From NCBI GenBank assembly GCA_026393335.1, contig JAPLAJ010000108.1:1-15608 (forward strand): a stretch of DNA of 15,608 nucleotides, in the 5' to 3' direction. This document shows, piece after piece, positions 7,725-13,987 of this stretch; the first letter of the stretch is position 1; the number at the start of each line of letters is the position of its first letter. The DNA comes from Rhodoluna sp. (GTDB taxonomy: Bacteria; Actinomycetota; Actinomycetes; Actinomycetales; Microbacteriaceae). A program made the position numbers and the translations under genes. Below the pieces are notes generated by a model. That model saw only the letters and a program-made list of their open reading frames with translations. It was not told where the DNA came from and made no database searches.

Positions 7725-10331
7725 ATGGCTACGCGCAAACCGACTAAACCACGCTCGAGAACGACCTCAGCACGCCCTAAGGCAAAGCAGAGGGCCCGCA
7801 GTTCAGAGCACAACTGGTTCGTACGCTCCCTGTTCTGGTTCTACCTAGCTGGGGCTGCAACCATCGGTTTCTTAGCCAGATCATTTAGTTCTGAGAAGGT
7901 CGCCACAGAAGACCGCCGAGATGGCCCACCCTTCCTGCTGTTTTTGCTTGGTGTAGCTGGAGCTATCGTCACTTGGTTCTTTGCTGGCGAGCCTGGTTCC
8001 ATAGCCACAATTCTCAATGATTACACCGGGGGTCTGTTCTTCGGACAGCTATCTGTGGCACTGCCAGTGTTCATGATTGTTTTCTCGATGTATTTGATGA
8101 GGCACCCATCAACAGTCAAAGACAACACCAGAGTTGGTCTTGGTTGGGTAGTTCTTCTAATTAGCATCTCTGGCTTCTTTCACTTATTCCATGAAAAGAC
8201 TCAGCCATCGATGGGGGTTGAAGCCCTCGCTGCCGCAGGTGGTTTGTTCGGTTGGCTGATCACTGTTGTCTTTATTGACACCATCACACCTTGGGGAGCA
8301 GGTGCGGTGGTATTTATCTTGGCACTTGGCTCACTTCTTATCATCACTGCAACAGCTCCAAACAAAATTGCAGTTCGATTGACTGAGCTTTACCATCGGC
8401 TGTTTCCTGGCGCACGAGAACCAAAGGTTCAAAAAGAGCAGGACGATATCGATGATGCATTTGATGGCACCAAGGCCCCTTGGTGGAAGAGATCCAAGGA
8501 AACAGAAAAAGAAGCTTTTGATACACCTGTGCTAGCAGGTCAAGAGACTGTGAGTTTAGACGAGCTCTTTGAAACTGAAGAAGCACCTGCTGTGACAGAA
8601 CCGGTTGCTGTGGTTTTGGATAACGCAACAGAACCTATTGCAATTGTTGCTGAAAGCGTCGAAACAGGAGCTACTGAAACTATTCCAGCAATTGAAACAG
8701 TGGCAGCGCCGAAACCTAAGCGAGCATATGTCCTGCCACCAGTGACCTTGCTTGCAGCTGGCACAACGCCTAAGGCTAAAACTGCTGCCAATGACACAAT
8801 TGTTGAATCACTCGATTCAGTTTTCAAAGAGTTTGGCGTAGATGCAAAAGTAAGTGGCTTTTCAAGAGGGCCAACTGTTACTCGCTACGAAGTTGAAGTA
8901 AAGCCTGGAGTTAAAGTCGAGGCGGTTACAAGGTTGGCAGGAAACATCTCTTACGCTGTTGCCAGCAACGAGGTTCGAATCTTGGCACCTATTCCTGGCA
9001 AGTCTTTGATTGGTATTGAAATTCCAAACCTAGATAGAGAAACGGTTTCCCTCGGGGATGTTCTTAGATCAACAGTTGCTCAAGCGAGCAAGCACCCTTT
9101 GACAATAGGTATTGGTAAAGATGTTGAGGGTGGTTTTGTTGTAGCCAACTTGGCAAAGATGCCGCACCTGTTGGTAGCTGGTGCTACTGGTGCTGGAAAA
9201 TCATCTTTCGTAAACTCAATGATTTCTTCTATTTTGATGAGATCTAAACCAGCTGAAGTGCGTATGGTGCTAATCGACCCGAAGCGCGTTGAACTAGCTG
9301 CCTACGAAGGCGTTCCTCATTTGATCACACCAATCATTACTAACCCGAAGAAGGCTGCCGAAGCACTGCAGTGGGTAGTTAAAGAAATGGATGCCCGTTA
9401 CGACGATTTAGCTTCATTCGGTTTCAAACATGTGGACGATTTCAATAGGGCTCTAGTTGCTGGCGAAGTTAAAGTTCCTGAAAACTCTGCTAGAAAACTG
9501 CAACCGTATCCTTATCTCTTGGTAGTTGTTGATGAGCTTGCAGACCTAATGATTGTTGCCCCACGTGAGGTTGAAGACTCAATTGTGAGAATTACTCAGT
9601 TGGCAAGAGCTGCAGGTATTCACTTAGTTTTGGCAACCCAGAGACCTTCTGTAGATGTTGTGACAGGTCTTATCAAAGCAAACGTGCCGAGCCGTCTTGC
9701 CTTCTCTGTTTCTTCGCTAACTGACTCAAGAGTTATTTTGGATCAACCAGGTGCAGAAAAACTTATTGGACAGGGTGATGCTCTGTTCTCACCAATGGGC
9801 ACCAATAAACCTATGCGTGTTCAGGGTGCTTGGGTTGGTGAAAGTGAGCTTGGCGCAATTGTTTCGCACGTGAAGCAACAGATGCAGCCGGAGTATCGTG
9901 CAGATGTCAGTGAAGTTGCAACCAGAAACGTGGTTGATGCTGATATTGGTGACGATTTAGATGTTTTACTGCAAGCAGCAGAGTTAATCATTTCCTCGCA
10001 ATTTGGTTCTACCTCCATGTTGCAAAGAAAACTTAGAGTTGGTTTTGCTAAGGCTGGACGATTGATGGATCTACTCGAATCTAGAAACATCGTTGGTCCA
10101 AGTGAAGGGTCTAAAGCTCGAGACGTTATGGTCAGGCCTGAAGAGTTGCCAACAATCCTTGCTCAGTTGCGAGGTGAAAGTGGTGCTAAAGCTACAGCTG
10201 CCATGATTCAGGCAGCAGATGCCATTGATCAAAGCGCCATGGGAGCAGGAGAGTTTTCGGACTTCGTTCCTAAAGCCACCGATGATGATGAAGACGATGG
10301 CGATGCTTGGCAACTTACGGGCAGACAGTAA
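7725..10331 (+). CDS. ftsK: DNA translocase FtsK/SpoIIIE
   Basis: FtsK is a septum-located ATPase that pumps chromosomal DNA during cell division and helps resolve chromosome dimers. From ATG 7725 it has 868 residues: a basic N-terminus, about four to six hydrophobic segments between 35 and 210 anchoring it in the membrane, then an acidic, Ala/Glu/Thr/Val-rich linker (about 230-345). The motor follows, with Walker A GATGAGKS at 486-493 and Walker B LLVVVDELADL (Asp603-Glu604). A winged-helix gamma domain from about 743 (VLLQAAELI to RLMDLLESRNIVGPSEGSKAR) reads chromosome orientation sequences. A TTG at 7695 would add ten residues, but ATG fits the usual MATR-type start and a -10-like element lies where a TTG-started reading frame would be. 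The linker is short compared with E. coli FtsK. pgsA follows after 15 bases. Confidence 0.96.
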   Translation: MATRKPTKPRSRTTSARPKAKQRARSSEHNWFVRSLFWFYLAGAATIGFLARSFSSEKVATEDRRDGPPFLLFLLGVAGAIVTWFFAGEPGSIATILNDYTGGLFFGQLSVALPVFMIVFSMYLMRHPSTVKDNTRVGLGWVVLLISISGFFHLFHEKTQPSMGVEALAAAGGLFGWLITVVFIDTITPWGAGAVVFILALGSLLIITATAPNKIAVRLTELYHRLFPGAREPKVQKEQDDIDDAFDGTKAPWWKRSKETEKEAFDTPVLAGQETVSLDELFETEEAPAVTEPVAVVLDNATEPIAIVAESVETGATETIPAIETVAAPKPKRAYVLPPVTLLAAGTTPKAKTAANDTIVESLDSVFKEFGVDAKVSGFSRGPTVTRYEVEVKPGVKVEAVTRLAGNISYAVASNEVRILAPIPGKSLIGIEIPNLDRETVSLGDVLRSTVAQASKHPLTIGIGKDVEGGFVVANLAKMPHLLVAGATGAGKSSFVNSMISSILMRSKPAEVRMVLIDPKRVELAAYEGVPHLITPIITNPKKAAEALQWVVKEMDARYDDLASFGFKHVDDFNRALVAGEVKVPENSARKLQPYPYLLVVVDELADLMIVAPREVEDSIVRITQLARAAGIHLVLATQRPSVDVVTGLIKANVPSRLAFSVSSLTDSRVILDQPGAEKLIGQGDALFSPMGTNKPMRVQGAWVGESELGAIVSHVKQQMQPEYRADVSEVATRNVVDADIGDDLDVLLQAAELIISSQFGSTSMLQRKLRVGFAKAGRLMDLLESRNIVGPSEGSKARDVMVRPEELPTILAQLRGESGAKATAAMIQAADAIDQSAMGAGEFSDFVPKATDDDEDDGDAWQLTGRQ

Positions 10332-10334
10332 GAG

Positions 10335-10340
10335 TAGGGT
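10335..10340 (+). promoter_or_regulatory. Candidate -10 element for leaderless pgsA
   Basis: TAGGGT ends 6 bases before the GTG start. The same bases (GAGTAGGG) could also serve as a modest Shine-Dalgarno at 10332-10339, 7 bases from the GTG, so this site is ambiguous. Confidence 0.3.
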
Positions 10341-10346
10341 TTTATA

Positions 10347-10880
10347 GTGCTAAACGCAGCTAACTCTGTGACCATAGGTCGCATACTGATAACCCCTGTT
10401 TTCTTATGGTTCCTCTTCACGATGTATGACGCGGGAGAGTCAATCAACTGGGTATTGCTGCTTGCATTTGTTTTGATTGCTGCAACTGACGGCATTGATG
10501 GAGCGATAGCTAGAAAACAGAACACTGTTACAAAGCTTGGAAAACTTCTTGATCCGATTGCTGACAAAGTTCTCATCGGTGGATCCCTAGTTGTGCTTTC
10601 GATGTTAAACGTGATGCTATGGTGGGCCACCATTGCAATTTTGGTTAGAGAAATAGGAATGACTGTTTACCGACTTGTGGTTGTAAAGAACAAAGTCATT
10701 GCTGCCTCTAGCAGCGGTAAGTCAAAGACCATAATGCAGTCAATTGCGGTGGGCTACTTTATTTCTCCGCTAAATGAACTCTGGTTCAATCCCGCCTTCG
10801 ATCTTGGCTATGGCTTAATTTACGGTGCTGTTTTTCTTACCTGGTGGTCTGCTATCCAATATTTCAGAGAGTCTCGCTAA
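10347..10880 (+). CDS. pgsA: CDP-diacylglycerol-glycerol-3-phosphate 3-phosphatidyltransferase (CDP-alcohol phosphotransferase)
   Basis: A 177-residue integral membrane enzyme of the CDP-alcohol phosphatidyltransferase family. It is predicted to join CDP-diacylglycerol and glycerol-3-phosphate to give phosphatidylglycerophosphate, the precursor of phosphatidylglycerol and cardiolipin. The family motif D-G-x2-D-G-x2-A-R-x8-G-x3-D-x3-D is complete (Asp48, Gly49, Asp51, Gly52, Ala55, Arg56, Gly65, Asp69, Asp73). Several hydrophobic stretches (about 10-26, 34-47, 75-100, 120-140, 155-172) support a multi-pass membrane protein. The acceptor alcohol is inferred from the N-terminus (NAANSVTIGRILITPVF) and from position between ftsK and cinA, the place of pgsA3 in M. 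tuberculosis; actinobacteria have paralogues with other acceptors such as inositol phosphate. It starts with GTG, and its stop overlaps the next ATG by one base. Confidence 0.92.
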   Translation: MLNAANSVTIGRILITPVFLWFLFTMYDAGESINWVLLLAFVLIAATDGIDGAIARKQNTVTKLGKLLDPIADKVLIGGSLVVLSMLNVMLWWATIAILVREIGMTVYRLVVVKNKVIAASSSGKSKTIMQSIAVGYFISPLNELWFNPAFDLGYGLIYGAVFLTWWSAIQYFRESR

Positions 10881-11368
10881 TGTCAGCTAAAGAGGTCCTA
10901 GAACTTCTTGAACAGAAGAACTTGAAGCTTGCTATTGCCGAGTCTCTAACTGGCGGACTTCTTTGCAGCGAACTAGTTTCTGTTGCTGGTGCTTCAAATG
11001 TTGTTTTGGGTTCTGTGGTTGCCTATCAAAGTGGACTCAAGTCTTCAGCGCTTGGAGTGAATTCAGATTTATTGTCTTCCCAAGGAGCAGTTGATCCTGA
11101 GGTAGCAGTTCAAATGGCTGAGGGTATTAGGTCTAGATTCTCACTTCAGCTTTTGTTACCGACAGACACAGTTCTCGGAGTTTCCACAACTGGGGTTGCT
11201 GGTCCTTTAGAGCAAGATGGCAAACCGGTTGGAACTGTGTTTATTGCAGTTGCTGGGGCTAAGGGAGTCAAGGTTTGGGAAGAGCATTTTTCGGGGGACA
11301 GGGCCGCAATTAGATACAGTACAGTTCAAGCCGCTTTTTCACATATTCGGGAATACTTCGCCAAGTAG
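10880..11368 (+). CDS. cinA: CinA C-terminal domain protein (nicotinamide-nucleotide amidohydrolase-like, PncC)
   Basis: A 162-residue stand-alone CinA C-terminal (PncC) domain. In characterised members this domain deamidates nicotinamide mononucleotide to nicotinate mononucleotide, recycling the NMN left by NAD-dependent DNA ligase. Motifs are AESLTGGLL (Ser22, likely nucleophile), VAYQSGLK (Tyr49, Lys54), STTGVAGP and PVGTVFIAVAG, then GDRAAIR. The N-terminal molybdopterin-binding-like domain of full-length CinA is absent, as is usual for the actinobacterial gene beside pgsA. The ATG at 10880 overlaps the pgsA stop by one base and has GAGAG 8 bases upstream. A GTG at 10844 in the same frame would need a 37-base overlap with pgsA and is less likely. 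Enzyme activity is inferred from family. Confidence 0.92.
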   Translation: MSAKEVLELLEQKNLKLAIAESLTGGLLCSELVSVAGASNVVLGSVVAYQSGLKSSALGVNSDLLSSQGAVDPEVAVQMAEGIRSRFSLQLLLPTDTVLGVSTTGVAGPLEQDGKPVGTVFIAVAGAKGVKVWEEHFSGDRAAIRYSTVQAAFSHIREYFAK

Positions 11369-11394
11369 CGGCGTTTACTCTAGTGTGAAGGAGC

Positions 11395-11424
11395 TTGTCT
11401 GTTAGACAAATTCCAAGGTAACAT
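11395..11424 (+). promoter_or_regulatory. Candidate clgR promoter with overlapping palindrome
   Basis: TTGTCT (11395-11400) and TAACAT (11419-11424) are 18 bases apart, a plausible -35/-10 pair. The -35 lies in an exact inverted repeat, TTGTCT-gtt-AGACAA (11395-11409), which could be an operator. A second TTGACA at 11450-11455 lies inside another palindrome, TGTC-gtt-GACA (11445-11455), but has no good -10 at 16-18 bases. The remainder of the 170-base cinA-clgR gap shows nothing I can name. No start site is proven. Confidence 0.4.
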
Positions 11425-11524
11425 TCAGCAATATTGGGGCTAAATGTCGTTGACAACAGGTAAGTTATCTTTACAGCAACACCAAGGTTCCAAGCTTTAG
11501 CTAAACTGGCTATCGCAGCTCATT

Positions 11525-11532
11525 GAGAGGAG
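11525..11532 (+). promoter_or_regulatory. Strong Shine-Dalgarno of clgR
   Basis: GAGAGGAG ends 6 bases before the clgR ATG. It is the best ribosome binding sequence in the window and stands out because many neighbours have none. Confidence 0.8.
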
Positions 11533-11538
11533 ATCCAA

Positions 11539-11850
11539 ATGGCTCTAGTTCGTCAAGAAATCGGGGATGTTCTCCGCGACCTTCGCCAGCAAAAGGGTCA
11601 CACCCTACGCCAGGTGGCCAGCCGTGCCGCAGTGGCTCTGGGATACCTGAGCGAAATTGAAAGAGGACAAAAAGAGGCCTCTTCTGAGATTTTGGCATCT
11701 GTGGCTTATGCCCTAGATGTGCCTATTTCCCAGATCATGCACCTTGTTGCGGAGAGATTTGAGGCTGTTGAGACAGTTGTAATCCCAGACACAGTGCCAA
11801 CCGAGTTTGTAACCAGCTTCGATTCTGCAAGTATGGCTAATTCTCGATAA
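11539..11850 (+). CDS. clgR: ClgR-type helix-turn-helix transcriptional regulator
   Basis: A 103-residue XRE-family DNA-binding protein. The HTH covers about residues 5-65 (EIGDVLRDLRQQKGHTLRQVASRAAVALGYLSEIERGQKEASSEILASVAYAL as consecutive helices) and is very close to actinobacterial ClgR. ClgR proteins activate clp protease genes and, in some species, repair and stress genes, and are themselves removed by Clp proteolysis. The C-terminal part (about 75-103, VVIPDTVPTEFV onwards) is short and ends in ANSR, without an obvious Ala-Ala type degradation tail. The gene lies between cinA and DUF3046 as in related genomes. It is set apart by a 170-base upstream region, a strong Shine-Dalgarno and a strong terminator, so it forms its own transcription unit. 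An off-length CGC-N6-GCG sequence at 11359-11370 is not a convincing ClgR site. Confidence 0.9.
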   Translation: MALVRQEIGDVLRDLRQQKGHTLRQVASRAAVALGYLSEIERGQKEASSEILASVAYALDVPISQIMHLVAERFEAVETVVIPDTVPTEFVTSFDSASMANSR

Positions 11851-11860
11851 TCTTCGTTGA

Positions 11861-11901
11861 AGAACAGCCCCCAAGCTAAAGCTTGGGGGCTGTTCTTTTT
11901 T
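11861..11901 (+). terminator. Rho-independent terminator after clgR
   Basis: A perfect 16-bp stem (11861-11876 with 11881-11896, left arm AGAACAGCCCCCAAGC) has a TAAA loop and is followed by six T residues (11896-11901). It is 10 bases downstream of the clgR stop and separates clgR from DUF3046/recA. It is the only clear intrinsic terminator in the window. Confidence 0.95.
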
Positions 11902-11944
11902 CAGGGCATAGGCATTTCTGCCAGTAAATGGCTAGAACTCGGGT

Positions 11945-11950
11945 TATCTT
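11945..11950 (+). promoter_or_regulatory. Candidate -10 element for leaderless DUF3046 gene
   Basis: TATCTT ends 6 bases before the GTG start, and no Shine-Dalgarno lies between. Because a strong terminator ends at 11901, this gene needs its own promoter in the 55 bases before it, which makes this the best supported of the leaderless candidates. No clear -35 is visible. Confidence 0.55.
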
Positions 11951-11956
11951 CTAATC

Positions 11957-12190
11957 GTGCGACTCAGTGACTTCCATACCCTTATGGCCGATGAATTCGG
12001 GCCTGAGTATGCTGCTGTGCTCCTAACTGACCTAGCTCTCACGGAACTGGGCGATCTGACGGGTCAGAAGGCCCTAGCGGCAGGGATTGAACCAAAAGAG
12101 ATCTGGCAGGCCATTTGCAAGGCTCAGAATGTCCCGGTTGAGCGCTGGCACGGTTTGAACAAAAAGCCGAAAAATAGACACGCCGAGTGA
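11957..12190 (+). CDS. DUF3046 family protein
   Basis: A 77-residue protein matching the actinobacterial DUF3046 family, always close to recA (Rv2738c in M. tuberculosis). The family pattern is clear: N-terminal MRLSDF, central LLTDLALTELGDLTGQKALAAGIEPKEIWQAIC, and VPVERWHG near the C-terminus, followed by a basic tail. It is small, mostly helical by appearance, has no membrane segment or signal peptide, and no known catalytic motif. Its function is unknown; the recA location hints at, but does not show, a DNA-repair link. The start is GTG, chosen because MRLS is the conserved family N-terminus. The recA promoter region begins directly after its stop. Confidence 0.9.
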   Translation: MRLSDFHTLMADEFGPEYAAVLLTDLALTELGDLTGQKALAAGIEPKEIWQAICKAQNVPVERWHGLNKKPKNRHAE

Positions 12191-12198
12191 TATTTTGT

Positions 12199-12214
12199 TC
12201 GTAATTATGTTCGA
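12199..12214 (+). promoter_or_regulatory. LexA (SOS) operator upstream of recA
   Basis: TCGTAATTATGTTCGA compares with the Gram-positive/actinobacterial LexA box TCGAAC-N4-GTTCGA: the right half-site is perfect and the left has 4 of 6 matches. It lies 139 bases before recA and just upstream of a -10-like TAGGCT, the place expected for SOS repression of recA. Confidence 0.75.
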
Positions 12215-12221
12215 ATATTGC

Positions 12222-12227
12222 TAGGCT
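12222..12227 (+). promoter_or_regulatory. Candidate recA -10 element
   Basis: TAGGCT fits the TANNNT pattern. With an 18-base spacer the -35 region (TTCGTA, 12198-12203) falls inside the LexA box, so repressor binding would block polymerase. Transcription would start near 12234, giving a leader of about 120 bases. That leader contains a 10-bp palindrome (TGTCATGACA, 12303-12312) but no recognised riboswitch or terminator. Confidence 0.45.
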
Positions 12228-12341
12228 ATTCACAGCTGCAAACCAGTAGAAGTTATCAACAGTTGAGATGGACACCGGTCACAAAGCAGGTTTTCTTCGT
12301 AGTGTCATGACAGCATAAAACTAGTCGCCAAGGCGGCAGAA

Positions 12342-12347
12342 AAGGAA
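12342..12347 (+). promoter_or_regulatory. Shine-Dalgarno of recA
   Basis: AAGGAA ends 6 bases before the recA ATG. Together with the long leader it marks recA as a normally led gene, unlike many neighbours. Confidence 0.7.
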
Positions 12348-12353
12348 AAGAAA

Positions 12354-13415
12354 ATGCCATCAGCATCAGATCGCGACAAAGCCCTAGACACTGCGCTAGC
12401 GCAAATTGACAAACAGTTCGGAAAAGGCTCGGTCATGCGCCTAGGTTCCGACGAAAGAGCACCTATTGAAGTAATCCCTACCGGCTCGATTGCCTTGGAT
12501 GTGGCGTTGGGTATCGGAGGATTGCCTAAGGGCCGAATCGTAGAAGTTTATGGACCAGAATCTTCTGGTAAAACCACAGTTGCCCTGCACGCAATTGCTA
12601 ACTGCCAGCGAGCTGGTGGAGTTGCAGTATTCATCGACGCAGAGCACGCGCTAGACCCAGAATATGCAAAAGCACTAGGCGTTGACATCGATGCACTGCT
12701 AGTCAGCCAACCTGACACTGGTGAACAAGCACTTGAGATTGCCGACACATTAATTCGTTCGGGTTCGATCGACATCATCGTTATCGACTCCGTGGCAGCA
12801 CTTGTTCCTAGAGCAGAAATTGAAGGCGAAATGGGAGACTCACACATGGGTCTTCAAGCTCGTCTAATGTCACAAGCACTTCGCAAGCTAACCGGAGTTT
12901 TGAGCAACACTAAAACCACTGCGATTTTCATCAACCAGCTGCGCGAAAAGATTGGTGTATTTTTCGGATCACCTGAAACAACCGCTGGTGGTAAAGCGCT
13001 AAAGTTTTACGCTTCAGTTCGTCTAGATGTCCGCCGCATTGAGACCCTTAAGGATGGTCAAGAGGCTGTTGGTAACAGAACTCGAGTAAAGGTCGTCAAG
13101 AACAAGATGGCACCTCCTTTCAAGCAAGCAGAGTTTGACATTATTTACGGTGTTGGAATTTCACGTGAAGGAAGCCTTCTAGATGTCGGTGTTGAGCAGG
13201 AGATCTGTAAGAAGTCAGGTTCTTGGTATACCTACGAAGGCGAACAGCTAGGTCAGGGTAAAGAGAATTCAAGGAACTTCCTCATTGAAAACCCAGAGAT
13301 CGCAAACGAGATTGAGCAGAAGATCAAGACCAAGCTTGGCATCGGTGTACCTCGTGCTGTGGCTGATCTTCCAGAAGAAGTTGAAGTTACAGAGCTAAAG
13401 GCAGTGAACAAGTAA
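12354..13415 (+). CDS. recA: Recombinase RecA
   Basis: RecA forms ATP-dependent filaments on single-stranded DNA, drives strand exchange and triggers LexA self-cleavage. The 353-residue protein has Walker A GPESSGKT at 67-74, the catalytic Glu97 in DAEHALDP, Walker B IIVIDS ending near Asp145, loop L1 (EIEGEMGDSHMGLQARLMSQALRKL) and L2 (GVFFGSPETTAGGKALKFYASVR). The C-terminal domain lacks the long acidic tail of E. coli. There is no intein, unlike RecA of M. tuberculosis. It starts with ATG after a good Shine-Dalgarno. An SOS-box promoter lies upstream, and recX follows after 2 bases, so both should be induced together by DNA damage. Confidence 0.98.
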   Translation: MPSASDRDKALDTALAQIDKQFGKGSVMRLGSDERAPIEVIPTGSIALDVALGIGGLPKGRIVEVYGPESSGKTTVALHAIANCQRAGGVAVFIDAEHALDPEYAKALGVDIDALLVSQPDTGEQALEIADTLIRSGSIDIIVIDSVAALVPRAEIEGEMGDSHMGLQARLMSQALRKLTGVLSNTKTTAIFINQLREKIGVFFGSPETTAGGKALKFYASVRLDVRRIETLKDGQEAVGNRTRVKVVKNKMAPPFKQAEFDIIYGVGISREGSLLDVGVEQEICKKSGSWYTYEGEQLGQGKENSRNFLIENPEIANEIEQKIKTKLGIGVPRAVADLPEEVEVTELKAVNK

Positions 13416-13417
13416 CT

Positions 13418-13960
13418 TTGGACATTGACGCTTATCTCAAGGACTTAGATTCTGATCGAGCTGATAGCAAATACTCTCTGAAGTCTGTCGACTCTATTGA
13501 AGAAGATGTTCGCCAGGCTTTATTGAAGTTAATTGAACGCAGTGGCAAATCTTCAGGTCAGCTAAGAACTGCCCTGATTGAAAAAGAATTCCCTGTTCAA
13601 CTGATTGATCAGATGATTGAAAGATTCATCGAAGTTGGCCTTATTGATGATTTTGCTCTTGCCAAAAGTTTCACTGAAATGGCAGTTTCTCGCAAAGCAA
13701 AGGCAAAGTCGGTTATCGCCAGAGAGCTAAGGGCCAAGTACTTCCCTCAGGACGCCATCGATGCAGCTCTTGCTGAGATTGATTCAGACTCTGAGCTGGA
13801 AGCCGCCAAGAACCTCGCTGAGACTAGATATAGGCAATTACTCAAACTAGAACCCGAGGTTAGAACACGCAGGCTTTCAAGTTTTCTGATGAGAAAAGGC
13901 TATTCAAGCAGTGTGGTTTGGGCAGCAGTTCGTCATGCATCTGGAGAAGTGGCTCGATAA
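13418..13960 (+). CDS. recX: Regulatory protein RecX
   Basis: RecX binds along the RecA filament and limits its activity. The 180-residue protein has the three-helix repeats of the family: DVRQALLKLIERSGKSSGQLRTAL at about 30-53, MIERFIEVGLIDDFALAKSFTE around 65-90, and the C-terminal VRTRRLSSFLMRKGYSSSVVWAAV near 150-172. A polar N-terminal extension of about 25 residues precedes the domain. The start is a TTG 2 bases after the recA stop with no Shine-Dalgarno, so translation is probably coupled to recA; no better start lies before the conserved region. Low yield relative to recA would suit its inhibitory role (inference). Confidence 0.92.
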   Translation: MDIDAYLKDLDSDRADSKYSLKSVDSIEEDVRQALLKLIERSGKSSGQLRTALIEKEFPVQLIDQMIERFIEVGLIDDFALAKSFTEMAVSRKAKAKSVIARELRAKYFPQDAIDAALAEIDSDSELEAAKNLAETRYRQLLKLEPEVRTRRLSSFLMRKGYSSSVVWAAVRHASGEVAR

Positions 13961-13974
13961 AGCCATTGCTTGGC

Positions 13975-13980
13975 TAAAAT
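13975..13980 (+). promoter_or_regulatory. Candidate -10 element for leaderless miaB
   Basis: TAAAAT, close to the ideal TATAAT, ends 7 bases before ATG 13988. The GGGGAG that follows touches the ATG directly and so cannot act as its Shine-Dalgarno. No good -35 is seen. Confidence 0.45.
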
Positions 13981-13987
13981 TGGGGAG

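Noticed and set aside
10229..10633. 134-codon open frame on the minus strand across the ftsK-pgsA junction
   Set aside because: It lies opposite two clear genes, has no family resemblance, and has the composition of an antisense shadow.
11359..11370. ClgR-type site at the end of cinA
   Set aside because: CGC and GCG are separated by six bases, while described ClgR sites use five with further fixed positions; one base off is not enough support.
12252..12260. DnaA box (TTATCAACA) upstream of recA
   Set aside because: One mismatch to TTATCCACA and only a single copy; no cluster, AT-rich unwinding region or dnaA/dnaN nearby.
12354..13415. Intein in recA
   Set aside because: The protein is 353 residues with continuous RecA homology; no inserted intein blocks are present.
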